NCBI RefSeq assembly: GCF_963662885.1
Contig: NZ_OY760065.1
Location: 10,001-74,000, forward strand
DNA: 64,000 nucleotides
Direction of reading: 5' to 3'
DNA from: an uncultured Pseudodesulfovibrio sp.
GTDB lineage: Bacteria > Desulfobacterota > Desulfovibrionia > Desulfovibrionales > Desulfovibrionaceae
The translations under genes were made by a program, and so were the position numbers. Below are positions 18,797 to 27,393 of the stretch, piece by piece (positions within the stretch are counted from its first letter, which is position 1; each line of letters starts with the position of its first letter). The notes beneath the pieces are model-generated. The model saw nothing but the letters and a program-made list of their open reading frames with translations, did not search any database and had not been told where the DNA came from.

Positions 18797-19780
18797 ATGA
18801 GCGAACTGACGAGAAAAGATCGCGCCATGGGTGCGATAGTCGGTATGTATGTCGGTGATGCCCTGGGGTTGGGCCCCCATTGGTATTACGACCTGAACGA
18901 ACTGCGCGCCGATTACGGCGATTGGATCACGGATTATCGGCCTCCCAAGCCCGGCCGCTACCATGACGGCTGTCAGGCCGGGGACGTGTCCCAGACCGGT
19001 CAGGTGTCGCTGCTCCTGCTGGCGTCCCTGGCGGAAATGGGCATGTACGACGAGTTCGATTTCACGGCCAGGCTGGACGAATTTCTGAAAACCCTCGACG
19101 GCACTCCTCAGGGCGGTCGGTATACGGACATCGCCATGCGAGAGGTTTGGCAGGCCCGCCAGGAAGGTAAGTCCTGGTCGGAAGCTGCAGGGCTCTCGGA
19201 TTCGGGCGAAGCAGCCGTGCGCGGAGTCATGCTGGCCGCCCGGTATGCGGATGATCCGCGTGGACTGGCCGCCCATGCCGCGTCCAACATCCAATTGACC
19301 CATGCCGAGCCGTTTGTAGCCGCGCAGTCGCTGGCTTTCATACTGGCCGTGTGCCGTGTGATACGCGGCAAGTCGCTGGAGAAGTCCGGCAAGTCGCTCA
19401 TGGGGTGGGCGCAGAATGAAGTGGACAGGGCGCTCATCGACGTTTTTCTTCAGCCCGGCCTTGTGTACGAGGCTGCGGTCACCGAGGATATTCTGGTGGA
19501 TCCGCCGGAGCGTATCGCACAGATCTACGGCCTGGCCTGCCAGCTTGGGTTCATGGTTCCCGCGGCCTATTGGCTTTCCAGCCGGTTTGTCGACTTCGAG
19601 ACAGCCGTCCTTACGGCCGTCAACGGCGGCGGCAACAACATGGCTCGCGCCTGCCTGACCGGGGCTCTGGCCGGAGCTCGGGTGGGCCTGATGGGAATCC
19701 CGAAACGTTTCGTGGATGGCCTGCGCGACCGTGACGAGATCCTGGCCAACGCGGAAAAGGTTGCCACGGCTCTGGACTAG
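18797..19780 (+). CDS. ADP-ribosylglycohydrolase-family protein with altered metal site
   Basis: A 327-residue helical protein of the DraG/ARH superfamily, whose active members remove ADP-ribose from proteins using two magnesium ions. The N-terminal block MGAIVGMYVGDALG (11-24) is intact. The usual Thr-Asp-Asp metal motif is replaced by AGDVSQTGQ (61-69), and the C-terminal GGDTDT motif reads GGGNNM (277-282), so several metal-binding aspartates are missing. The protein may act on another substrate, only bind ADP-ribose-like ligands, or belong to a non-canonical subgroup. It is a single gene behind the lon terminator, and its stop overlaps that of the converging gene. Confidence 0.82.
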   Translation: MSELTRKDRAMGAIVGMYVGDALGLGPHWYYDLNELRADYGDWITDYRPPKPGRYHDGCQAGDVSQTGQVSLLLLASLAEMGMYDEFDFTARLDEFLKTLDGTPQGGRYTDIAMREVWQARQEGKSWSEAAGLSDSGEAAVRGVMLAARYADDPRGLAAHAASNIQLTHAEPFVAAQSLAFILAVCRVIRGKSLEKSGKSLMGWAQNEVDRALIDVFLQPGLVYEAAVTEDILVDPPERIAQIYGLACQLGFMVPAAYWLSSRFVDFETAVLTAVNGGGNNMARACLTGALAGARVGLMGIPKRFVDGLRDRDEILANAEKVATALD

Positions 19781-20316
19781 TCGTTAAGCGAGGCGAGGGT
19801 GGGCAGACCCTCAAGGCTGATAGAGGAAAGAAGCGCGTTCCGGCGTAGCATCTGCATTCCCGGGTTATCGTTTTTGCCCGATACCTGCTTGTTGTTGTGC
19901 ATCGCCTCTTTGGGGTCGATGCCCGCGAATTGGTATCGCTGTTCGCGTTCCTTCTCCTCTTCCTTACTCGTCTTGCCCGGCATTTTTGCTGTCATGTTCG
20001 AGATGCGGGATTGCATCTTGACGCCGGTGATCTTTTCCAGCTCGTTTTCGATGTCGCGGATACGCGTCTTCTGCTCGTCCGTGGGATTTCCCTCGGCCAT
20101 GGCCAGAGTCTGCGCCAGAAGGTTCTGCAAGAACTCCACCCGCTGTTGTTCCTCGGGAGAGAGTTCCTTCTGAAAGGAGAAGGGCGACCCCGTTACCGTG
20201 CTGTCGTCGGCTTCCAGGGACGATTCGTCCTCTGGTGCTAGCTCCTGTGAACGACCGAGCCGCCGAGTGGGCTGGAACGCCCCAGGCACGAATGTCGTGT
20301 CGCTGGAAATTTGCAT
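19777..20316 (-). CDS. Protein of unknown function, Gln/Glu-rich
   Basis: A 179-residue soluble protein without signal peptide or membrane segment. A helical segment at about 53-100 (LSPEEQQRVEFLQNLLAQTL then a charged stretch) may form a coiled coil. The rest is polar and probably disordered. I recognise no family. GGGAGAC precedes the start. Its stop shares the palindrome CTAG with the stop of the converging ADP-ribosylglycohydrolase gene, so the two genes overlap by four bases. Confidence 0.72.
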   Translation of the reverse strand: MQISSDTTFVPGAFQPTRRLGRSQELAPEDESSLEADDSTVTGSPFSFQKELSPEEQQRVEFLQNLLAQTLAMAEGNPTDEQKTRIRDIENELEKITGVKMQSRISNMTAKMPGKTSKEEEKEREQRYQFAGIDPKEAMHNNKQVSGKNDNPGMQMLRRNALLSSISLEGLPTLASLND

Positions 20317-20387
20317 GTCGTCTCCCGGGGGGAAAGTATTACCGCCCCCGGATGACCTGCAGGAATTGATCCGGAAAAATAGGTGAC

Positions 20388-20421
20388 CAAAATGAAGCGG
20401 CCCGCTTGGAGCGGGCCGCTT
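20388..20421 (-). terminator. Terminator of the M23 peptidase gene
   Basis: A perfect 12-base stem AAGCGGCCCGCT / AGCGGGCCGCTT with loop TGG is followed on the minus strand by CATTTTGG. The T run is short. Confidence 0.7.
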
Positions 20422-20431
20422 GACGTTGTTA

Positions 20432-21787
20432 TTACTGAATCTTCGATGTGATGTTGTGTTTGATCCAGGTGCCGTCCCACCATTCGATGGGCTGGGTGGG
20501 GATACCGCCCACAGTGATGCCGTAGTGCAGGTGGTCGCCGCCCGCCAGGCCGGTGGCGCCGGTGTGGGCGATGATCTGTCCCTTGGTGACCATGTCGCCG
20601 GCCTGCACCGCTATGGACGAGAGGTGGGCGTAAAGGGACTGAAGCCCCAGGCCGTGGTCCAGGACGACGACGTTACCGTAGATGCCGAGGAAGTCTGCGT
20701 AGACTACCCGGCCGTCATTGCCCGCGGGGACCGGGGCGTGCTGGATGCTGGCCAAATCCAGGCCGAGGTGGGTCTGGAAGTCCACTTTCTTGCCATGGTA
20801 CATGTAGTCGCGGGCATCGGCGAAGCGGGCGCGATTGGCCGCGTTGGGCAGGCGCACAAACGTTCCGGACCACAGCATGGTCGGGCTGGTCTGACGGCTG
20901 AATTCAACCAGTTTCGCCCGGTTTTCCTTGCGGATGGTGTTGTTGATGTAGAGGTACTGGTCAATCAGCGAGCTCAGATTGGTCGGGACCAGGCCCTGGA
21001 ATTCAGGGATGGTCTGCTCCATGAAGCTGTCGGACAGATTGATTTTGTCGTGGCGGAACGCGCGCGGGTTGGTGTGGAAGTTGAAGGATCGCTTGGCGCT
21101 GTTGCCGGCCGCGTCCGAAGCCATGATGAACGGCTGGAAATCGCTGACCGGGACGTCCCACGGGTGGGCGAACAGGCAGTAGTAGAGGAACTTGCCCCCG
21201 TTGCCGGGTTGCAGGTAGCCCGGGAAGAACCGTTCACCCACCTGGATGCCGGTCCTGGCCGCCTCTTCGCTCAGGGCGTAGATCATCAGACCGGCTCCGC
21301 CCTGGTTCAGGTTGTTGACCGGCGACTCCACGTAGATGCGCGGCGCGGTCAGGTCCAGAGAGTAGGTCTTTTCAGCCTTGCTCTCGCCCGCCGGGCCAAA
21401 GGGGTAGAGGGAGGCGTCCCGCGCCGTGACTTCGATGGTGAACGTACCTTCCTGCATGGTGCCGGCGTCCAGGGGGATGTCTTCCTGCACCTGGAGAATA
21501 CCGCCCGGATAGGTCTTGGCGGCCAGGGGGATGCGCTTGTCGCCCTGGACGGCATAAATGTCCAGGGACTTCAGGCCGCTGCCCGGGTCATCCACCGTGA
21601 TGGACAGGGTGGACCCTTTGCCCAACTGGCTTGTATCCGGTCCGATGGTCACCACTGGTGGGGTGGTGTCGCGAAAAATCATGAAGGCTCCGGCGCAGAT
21701 GGCCAGGAGGATGATGATGGCCAGGATGCCACCGAGGGGCAGCTTGCCGCCGCTTTTCTTTTTACTCAGGCTCGTGTCTTTGCTCAT
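20432..21787 (-). CDS. Membrane-anchored M23 family metallopeptidase
   Basis: A 451-residue protein. A basic N-terminus and one transmembrane helix (about 17-38) anchor it with the bulk in the periplasm. Residues 42-150 look like Ig-type beta domains (TTPPVVTIGP). The C-terminal M23/LytM domain has the full zinc set: His340 and Asp344 (THLGLD), His388 (LYAHL) and His421 (HLHYG). It is therefore probably an active peptidoglycan endopeptidase, in contrast to degenerate LytM factors. It is a single gene with a terminator on the minus strand. Confidence 0.9.
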   Translation of the reverse strand: MSKDTSLSKKKSGGKLPLGGILAIIILLAICAGAFMIFRDTTPPVVTIGPDTSQLGKGSTLSITVDDPGSGLKSLDIYAVQGDKRIPLAAKTYPGGILQVQEDIPLDAGTMQEGTFTIEVTARDASLYPFGPAGESKAEKTYSLDLTAPRIYVESPVNNLNQGGAGLMIYALSEEAARTGIQVGERFFPGYLQPGNGGKFLYYCLFAHPWDVPVSDFQPFIMASDAAGNSAKRSFNFHTNPRAFRHDKINLSDSFMEQTIPEFQGLVPTNLSSLIDQYLYINNTIRKENRAKLVEFSRQTSPTMLWSGTFVRLPNAANRARFADARDYMYHGKKVDFQTHLGLDLASIQHAPVPAGNDGRVVYADFLGIYGNVVVLDHGLGLQSLYAHLSSIAVQAGDMVTKGQIIAHTGATGLAGGDHLHYGITVGGIPTQPIEWWDGTWIKHNITSKIQ

Positions 21788-21910
21788 GGTACTTCCTGTG
21801 TGATTAAATCTAGACTATTTCTATAATACTCCATGGCAGGACACAAGGGGAGATGGGGAAAAGTCCGTGTTTGGGGTATGAAAATCGGGTTGAGAGGGGC
21901 GAATGTCCCT

Positions 21911-21941
21911 AAAAAAAGCCGCATCGAGAAGATGCGGCTTT
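21911..21941 (-). terminator. Rho-independent terminator of the CBS gene
   Basis: On the minus strand AAAGCCGCATC pairs with GATGCGGCTTT across a five-base loop and runs into TTTTTTT. Confidence 0.9.
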
Positions 21942-21969
21942 GAGAACCAGGATAGGTCGTAGGCCTGCG

Positions 21970-22395
21970 TTATTCTTCCAGTCCGTCCATGAGGTTGATG
22001 GTCAGGCGCAGGAAATCGGCCTCGGTGACGATGCCGACAAGACCGCCGTCTTCAACCACGGGAAGACAGCCGTATTTGTTGTTCAACAGAAACCGGGCGG
22101 CGTCCTTGAGCGATGTCTCGGGCGTGACGGAGGTTATGTCCGCCCGCATGATTTCATGGATGGGGATGCCGGAGTCGATTTCCTTTTGCGTCTCGGGGTC
22201 GAGGTCAGCCAGTTTGGAGATCGTCGCGGCCAATATGTCCCGGTGGGTGATGAGCCCGGTGAAGACGTTGTCCACGGTGACGATGGGGATGTGCCGGATG
22301 CGTTGAAGATCCATAAGTTCGCGTGCGCTGTGCAGGGAGTCGTTTTCTCTCAGGGAGAAAACAGGGGATGACATGAGGTCTCTAACCTTCAGCAT
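21970..22395 (-). CDS. Tandem CBS-domain protein
   Basis: A 141-residue protein made almost entirely of two CBS motifs, a Bateman module that binds adenine nucleotides. The first block is MLKVRDLMSSPVFSLRENDS with RIRHIPIV and GLITHRDIL; the second is IMRADITSVTPETSLKDAA with GCLPVV and VGIVTEADFL. The start at 22395 follows AGGAGGA; the open frame upstream lacks a ribosome site. No effector domain is attached, so it probably regulates a partner protein by energy state. The gene diverges from pcm. Confidence 0.9.
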   Translation of the reverse strand: MLKVRDLMSSPVFSLRENDSLHSARELMDLQRIRHIPIVTVDNVFTGLITHRDILAATISKLADLDPETQKEIDSGIPIHEIMRADITSVTPETSLKDAARFLLNNKYGCLPVVEDGGLVGIVTEADFLRLTINLMDGLEE

Positions 22396-22562
22396 AAATC
22401 CTCCTAGGTCTACCATCACAATCCGCCAATGGGGGAATTCTGTCAAGATTTCTGCTTCCTTTCCGGTTATTTCTTGGTCCCCGAGTTGACTTGGAGAGTA
22501 AAATCTGTTCAGCATCCCGCAGGTGTTTTCGTTCATGAAACACCGTATTCCCAGGAGAGACG

Positions 22563-23204
22563 ATGGTTGACCCGGTAAGGCTCAGGGAGCGCATGGTGCG
22601 CGACCAGATTCAGGCACGCGGCGTGACGGATGAACGCGTGCTTGCGGCCATGCGCGAACTGCCGCGCCACCTTTTCGTGGAAGAGGCTCTGGCCTATAAG
22701 GCATACTGCGACGGTCCCCTGCCTATCGGCGAAGGGCAGACCATTTCGCAGCCCTACATCGTGGCGCTGATGTCCGAACTGCTTCAGGTGGAGCCGGGCA
22801 TGAAGGTGCTGGAGATCGGCACCGGGTCCGGGTATCAGGCGGCGGTATTGGCCCGCATGGGGGCCGAGGTTCACACCGTGGAGCGCATCAAGAAGTTGTT
22901 TCACGCGGCGCGCAAGCGGTTCATGGACATGCGCATGTTCTCGGTCAAGCTCAAGCTTGACGACGGGACCATGGGCTGGCCCGACGAAGCCCCGTACGAC
23001 CGGATCATCGTCACCGCAGGGGGGCCCGAAGTCCCCGCGCCGCTGGTGGACCAACTGGCCGACCCCGGACGCATGCTCATCCCCGTGGGAGGCGCCAAGC
23101 GCAATCAAAGCCTCATCCTGGTCGAAAAGAAGGACGGGCAGGTCACCCGAGAAGACAAGGGCGGCGTGGCCTTCGTGGACCTGGTGGGCAGCCATGGTTG
23201 GTAG
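22563..23204 (+). CDS. pcm: Protein-L-isoaspartate O-methyltransferase
   Basis: A 213-residue SAM-dependent methyltransferase that starts repair of isoaspartyl residues in damaged proteins. The SAM motif is VLEIGTGSGYQAAVLA, and the family block PLPIGEGQTISQPYIVALM precedes it. The later motif YDRIIVTAGGPEVP is also typical. The start follows AGGAGAGACG. The DUF368 gene starts about 18 bases after the stop, so co-transcription is likely. Confidence 0.95.
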   Translation: MVDPVRLRERMVRDQIQARGVTDERVLAAMRELPRHLFVEEALAYKAYCDGPLPIGEGQTISQPYIVALMSELLQVEPGMKVLEIGTGSGYQAAVLARMGAEVHTVERIKKLFHAARKRFMDMRMFSVKLKLDDGTMGWPDEAPYDRIIVTAGGPEVPAPLVDQLADPGRMLIPVGGAKRNQSLILVEKKDGQVTREDKGGVAFVDLVGSHGW

Positions 23205-23222
23205 CGCGAAAGGCGGATGGGA

Positions 23223-24188
23223 ATGAGCGGATCGAATTTCAAGACGGCCTTCATGGCCAGCCCCGGCCCAAAGACTCTGCGCGAGGCCGCCATGCTCTGG
23301 CTCAAGGGCGTGTGCATGGGCGGGGCGGACATCATCCCCGGCGTGTCCGGCGGGACCATCGCCTTCATTACCGGTATCTATACCCAACTTGTGGACGCCA
23401 TCCGTTCCTTTGATACGCGTTTCGTGCGCCGACTGTTGCGCCTGGACCTTGCCGGGGCCCTGGCAGGGGTGCATGTCCGCTTTCTGGCCTGTCTCCTTTT
23501 CGGCATCCTGACCGCCGTGGTGACCATGGCCGGGTTCATGAACTTCATGCTCAACAATCACCCTGTGGAAATATGGTCCCTGTTCTTCGGGCTCATAGCG
23601 GCCTCCATCTTTGTGGTCGGGCGGGAGATCAAGCCGCTGAACGGTGTGAACATGGGGTTTGTCCTGCTCGGGACCGTGGGCAGTTATTTTTTGGTGGGCA
23701 TGATTCCTGTATCCACGCCTGAAACCTCGGCGTTCATTTTTCTGTGTGGCTCAATCGCCATCTGCGCCATGATCCTGCCGGGCATCAGCGGGGCGTTCCT
23801 CCTGCTCATGCTGGGCAAGTACGAATATGTGACGAGAACCCTCAAGAATCCGTTTTTGTGGGATAATTTCGTGATCCTCGCAACCTTTGCCGCTGGCGCG
23901 GCCGTGGGGATAGTCCTGTTTTCCAGGGTGCTGCACTACCTGCTCAGCCGGTGGCATGCGGCCACGGTCAGCGTATTGACCGGGTTCATGATCGGGGCTT
24001 TGCGAAAAGTCTGGCCCTGGAAAGAAGTCTTGGAATCGGCGGTCATTCGTGGGAAGATGCATGTGCTGCGGACGCAGAACGTCCTGCCCGACGGTTTCAC
24101 CGGGGAAGTGGCCCTGGCGTTGGGATTGTTTGTCCTGGGCGTGCTCGTCGTAGTGGCTTTGGAGCGGCTTTCCAGTCGCGCACGTTGA
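23223..24188 (+). CDS. DUF368 membrane protein, probable undecaprenyl-phosphate translocase
   Basis: A multi-pass inner-membrane protein of about 321 residues. The family signature GVCMGGADIIPGVSGGTIAFITGIY is visible in the first 50 residues, and the internally repeated ICAMILPGISGAFLLLMLGKY occurs in the second half, reflecting an inverted repeat. DUF368 proteins (PopT) were recently proposed to return undecaprenyl phosphate across the membrane for cell-wall recycling. The assignment here is by family only. The ATG at 23223 has a better-spaced AAAGG than one at 23217. It lies between pcm and an Mrp ATPase. Confidence 0.88.
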   Translation: MSGSNFKTAFMASPGPKTLREAAMLWLKGVCMGGADIIPGVSGGTIAFITGIYTQLVDAIRSFDTRFVRRLLRLDLAGALAGVHVRFLACLLFGILTAVVTMAGFMNFMLNNHPVEIWSLFFGLIAASIFVVGREIKPLNGVNMGFVLLGTVGSYFLVGMIPVSTPETSAFIFLCGSIAICAMILPGISGAFLLLMLGKYEYVTRTLKNPFLWDNFVILATFAAGAAVGIVLFSRVLHYLLSRWHAATVSVLTGFMIGALRKVWPWKEVLESAVIRGKMHVLRTQNVLPDGFTGEVALALGLFVLGVLVVVALERLSSRAR

Positions 24189-24235
24189 AATGAGGATCTC
24201 CCTTAGGGAGAAACAGATAAAGAGAGAATACGGAT

Positions 24236-25123
24236 ATGAGTGAGTGTAGTTCGGGCTCCTGCGGAGGCGGGCGCGGCGGTAAGCCAAGCGCCAAGATGCA
24301 GATCCAGGACGAGATGATCAAGTCCACCCTGGAAAAGATCAAGTACAAGTTGTTCATCATGAGCGGCAAGGGCGGGGTGGGCAAAAGCTCCGTATCGGTC
24401 AACGTGGCCGCAGCCCTGGCTGCCAAGGGTTTCAAGGTCGGGTTGCTCGACGTGGATATCCACGGCCCCTCGGTGCCGACTCTGCTCGGCATATCGGGTA
24501 CCCTGGACATCGACCGGGGTTCCCTGATCATCCCCAAGGAATACAACGAGAATCTCCACGTGGTTTCCATGGAGTCCTTGCTCAAGGACCCGGATCAGGC
24601 CGTGCTCTGGCGCGGTCCCATGAAAACCTCGGCTATCCGCCAGTTCATATCCGACGTGCAGTGGGGCGAGCTGGATTTTCTGGTGGTCGATTCCCCTCCG
24701 GGCACCGGCGACGAGCCCATGACCGTGCTCAAGACCATCCCGGACGCTCTGTCCGTGGTGGTGACCACGCCCCAGGAGGTGTCCCTGTCCGACGTACGCA
24801 AGTCCATCAATTTCCTGCAGTACGCCAAGGCTCCCATTCTCGGGGTGGTGGAGAACATGAGCGGGCTGATCTGTCCGCACTGCCACCAGGCCATCGACCT
24901 GTTCAAGAAGGGCGGCGGCAAGGATCTGGCTGAGAAGTACGGTCTGGATTTCCTTGGGGCCATTCCTCTGGACCCGGCCACGGTGGTGGCGGGCGACCTC
25001 GGTATCCCCGTGGTCCTGTTGGAAGAGGAATCCTTTGCTAAACGCGCGTTCACCGAGTTGGCGGGCACCATTGCGGCGGCCGCCCAGAGTAGTCTTGAGG
25101 CGGCCTCGACCACAAACTCGTAA
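24236..25123 (+). CDS. Mrp/NBP35-family iron-sulfur carrier ATPase
   Basis: A 295-residue P-loop ATPase that assembles or carries [4Fe-4S] clusters in the cytoplasm. The deviant Walker A is SGKGGVGKSS (43-52), followed by LDVDIHGPSVPTLLG. Walker B-like DFLVVDSPPGTGDEP and the cluster-binding Cys213-x2-Cys216 (LICPHCH) match the family. The N-terminus adds Cys4 and Cys9 in a Gly/Ser-rich tail, as in archaeal and deltaproteobacterial members. pgsA begins ten bases after its stop. Confidence 0.93.
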   Translation: MSECSSGSCGGGRGGKPSAKMQIQDEMIKSTLEKIKYKLFIMSGKGGVGKSSVSVNVAAALAAKGFKVGLLDVDIHGPSVPTLLGISGTLDIDRGSLIIPKEYNENLHVVSMESLLKDPDQAVLWRGPMKTSAIRQFISDVQWGELDFLVVDSPPGTGDEPMTVLKTIPDALSVVVTTPQEVSLSDVRKSINFLQYAKAPILGVVENMSGLICPHCHQAIDLFKKGGGKDLAEKYGLDFLGAIPLDPATVVAGDLGIPVVLLEEESFAKRAFTELAGTIAAAAQSSLEAASTTNS

Positions 25124-25133
25124 GGCGGCAACG

Positions 25134-25724
25134 ATGGATAAGAAGAAAGTTTTCAATCTTCCCAACTGTCTGACCATGGCCCGGATATTGGCGGCACCTT
25201 TTATCGTGCTTCTGCTCTATTTCGAGATGTGGTTTCAGTTCCGGTTCGGTTCCTATTTCGCCTTCGGCCTCTACTTCCTGGCCTGCATGACGGATTATTT
25301 CGACGGCAAGATCGCCCGCGGTCAGAACACCATCACCAATCTGGGCAAGTTCCTCGACCCGCTGGCCGACAAACTGCTCATCGGTTCGGCCATGATCATG
25401 CTGGTCAGGCTCGGGCCGGGGTGGGGTGTACCCGCCTGGGTGGTGATCATTATCATCTGTCGCGAGCTGGCCGTAACCGGAATGCGCGCTATTGCCGCAG
25501 AGATGGGCGAGGTTGTGGCAGCGGACCGGCTGGGCAAGCTCAAAACCCTGACCCAGTCCCTGTCCCTGGGCTTTCTGATCTTCCATTACCCGCTGTTCGG
25601 GTGGGATCCACGTCCCACGGGCATTGTCCTGCTGTACATCGCGCTCGTGCTGACGGTGGTCTCCGGCGGACACTACCTGTACAACTTCTACAAGAAGTGG
25701 ATCGGCACATCTTCGGAGGGTTGA
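25134..25724 (+). CDS. pgsA: CDP-diacylglycerol-glycerol-3-phosphate 3-phosphatidyltransferase
   Basis: A 196-residue membrane enzyme that makes phosphatidylglycerol phosphate, the first step to phosphatidylglycerol and cardiolipin. The CDP-alcohol phosphatidyltransferase motif is complete: DGKIAR, then Gly eight residues on, then two Asp (LGKFLDPLADK). About five or six hydrophobic segments are visible. The ATG at 25134 starts the family-typical NLPNCLTMARILAAPF; the open frame extends upstream inside the previous gene and is not used. Cardiolipin synthase, which uses the product, is encoded at 53.2-54.7 kb. Confidence 0.94.
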   Translation: MDKKKVFNLPNCLTMARILAAPFIVLLLYFEMWFQFRFGSYFAFGLYFLACMTDYFDGKIARGQNTITNLGKFLDPLADKLLIGSAMIMLVRLGPGWGVPAWVVIIIICRELAVTGMRAIAAEMGEVVAADRLGKLKTLTQSLSLGFLIFHYPLFGWDPRPTGIVLLYIALVLTVVSGGHYLYNFYKKWIGTSSEG

Positions 25725-25957
25725 TCGGGCGCCCCGTCACAGACGGGCGGGAAGGAATTGGCCGGACGAGTCTAGAAAAAATCGAGAATTGCCTGGGCTG
25801 AGCCTCGTCAGGGGTGGCAACTGTTCGTCTCTGTTGGGGAATTTCAGGGATGACAGGGGTATGCTTACATGGTAGTTTTTGGTACAGCATAACTGTACAA
25901 GATCTCGAAAAAAGGGTTACAAAGCTAAGAGAGACAAACATTTCTGTGAGATACCTT

Positions 25958-26236
25958 ATGTCGGATTCCAGCTCGGTCAAACATCTTGTCCGCATAACCA
26001 ACTGCCTCCAGACCATTCTCGATCTCGAGTCACAGCTGGAGCAGTTGGAGAACGGCCACTCCCTTTTGGACGAATTCGCGGTGCTCAAATCGTTCCTCGA
26101 AAAGATTGACGAGGTCGAGTTGAGTGAAACGGACGTGGAACGCATTGAGACGGCGACATCGAACTTTCTCAAGGAGTTGCAAGGGCCACTGGCCCGACGC
26201 AGGTCCCGTACGAGGGCGGAGCGCAGGCTTCAGTAA
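25958..26236 (+). CDS. Small coiled-coil protein of unknown function
   Basis: A protein of about 92 residues from the ATG at 25958. No good Shine-Dalgarno is seen, and an upstream start in the same open frame cannot be excluded. The sequence is helical (TILDLESQLEQLENGHSLLD) and ends in a strongly basic tail (ARRRSRTRAERR). It ends two bases before the ftsB-like gene, so it is probably in the same transcript. I recognise no family. Confidence 0.6.
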   Translation: MSDSSSVKHLVRITNCLQTILDLESQLEQLENGHSLLDEFAVLKSFLEKIDEVELSETDVERIETATSNFLKELQGPLARRRSRTRAERRLQ

Positions 26237-26238
26237 TC

Positions 26239-26562
26239 ATGCGAGGCAGACTGATATTCGTGGTGCTGCTCGTTTGCATCAACCTCTTTTTGTTGACCCG
26301 GCTCATATGGAGCGATCAGGGTGTGTTCGCCTATCTGGAGTTGAAAAATCGATATGAGGTCCTGCGCCAGAAGATCGAGACCGTGGACGCAAAGAGCCTG
26401 GACCTGAGCCAGGAGATCCGCAAGCTCAAATCAGACAAGGGATATCAGGAGAAAGTCATTCGAGAAAAGATGAATTTTGTCAGGAAGGACGAATTGCTAT
26501 ACATATTCCCGGATGAGAAGGACCAACCTCGCGGAGAAGCCGCCGATGTGCAAAAAAATTGA
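26239..26562 (+). CDS. FtsB/DivIC-family cell-division protein
   Basis: A 107-residue bitopic protein. A short cytoplasmic start and one transmembrane helix (about 4-22) precede a coiled coil (LKNRYEVLRQKIETVDAKS). The family's end block follows, where YQEKVIREKMNFVRKDELLYIFP is close to the FtsB consensus. It would join FtsL and FtsQ to activate septal wall synthesis at midcell. It overlaps the following TPR gene by 17 bases. Confidence 0.87.
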   Translation: MRGRLIFVVLLVCINLFLLTRLIWSDQGVFAYLELKNRYEVLRQKIETVDAKSLDLSQEIRKLKSDKGYQEKVIREKMNFVRKDELLYIFPDEKDQPRGEAADVQKN

Positions 26563-27337
26563 ATGGTATCAGGAAGTTCTCTCCCTTGAACCCGGCTCCC
26601 GGGTCTTCTTCCCTCTGGCCAAGCTGTTCGTGGAAAACGGGCAACCCGAGGACGCGGTCAAGACGCTCCGTCAGGGGTTGGACAGGCATCCCGATTACCT
26701 AGAGGCGCGCATGCTCCTGGTGGAACTGCTGACCGAACTCGACCGGGAGGCCGAGGTCCACGAGCAGTTGGAGCGGGTCATCAACCCCTTGCGCGATTAT
26801 CCGGCGTTCTGGCGCGGCTGGGCACGCAGTCTGCCTGTCGAGCAGCGTGACCTTGCCGTTTTTCTGATGCTGGTGGCCTCCAATATTTCCGGCGATACCA
26901 TCAAGTGGACCGATGTGGTCTTCGAGGGTATCGGCACATTGGCCGACCGGCTGGTGGGTGCGCCCCTGCCGCCCCCGGTTGACTGCCCGCCGCCGTTCAA
27001 ACTTCCCGAGAGGGAGCGTCCGATTTTCGACGACGAGGGCGGGCGGCCGGACTTCAGACCCGGTACCGGTTCCTTCCGGACCAAGACCATGGCCGATCTG
27101 CTCGCATCCCAGGGAGATGTGGAAGGCGCACTTGAAATCTACCGGGATTTGTTGCAATCAACCATGTCCGACGAACGGCGTGCCGAGTTGCAGGACCGGA
27201 TTGTGCAATTGGAGCACCATCGGGACGGCAGCGGGCTCGATGCTGACGCGGACGCCTTCAGCGTGCACGCCAAGAATCGGCTGATAAGCACGCTCGAAAC
27301 TCTGGCCGCGCGGTTCGAAGCCCGGGTCCAGGGCTAG
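26546..27337 (+). CDS. TPR-repeat protein
   Basis: A 263-residue protein from the ATG at 26546, which has GGAG about ten bases upstream and overlaps the ftsB-like gene's end. Two or three TPR-like units are visible at about 5-75 (FFPLAKLFVENGQPEDAVKTL, then a second helix pair). A Pro-rich linker (near 145-160) leads to another TPR-like helix pair at 190-215 (MADLLASQGDVEGALEIYRDL). There is no signal peptide. It is probably a cytoplasmic scaffold, and its coupling to ftsB hints at a division or envelope role. Confidence 0.78.
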   Translation: MCKKIEWYQEVLSLEPGSRVFFPLAKLFVENGQPEDAVKTLRQGLDRHPDYLEARMLLVELLTELDREAEVHEQLERVINPLRDYPAFWRGWARSLPVEQRDLAVFLMLVASNISGDTIKWTDVVFEGIGTLADRLVGAPLPPPVDCPPPFKLPERERPIFDDEGGRPDFRPGTGSFRTKTMADLLASQGDVEGALEIYRDLLQSTMSDERRAELQDRIVQLEHHRDGSGLDADADAFSVHAKNRLISTLETLAARFEARVQG

Positions 27338-27393
27338 CAAACCTGTAAGGGACGGCCCCGCCTCGCGGCGCGTCCATGCATGAAAGCGGGAAT

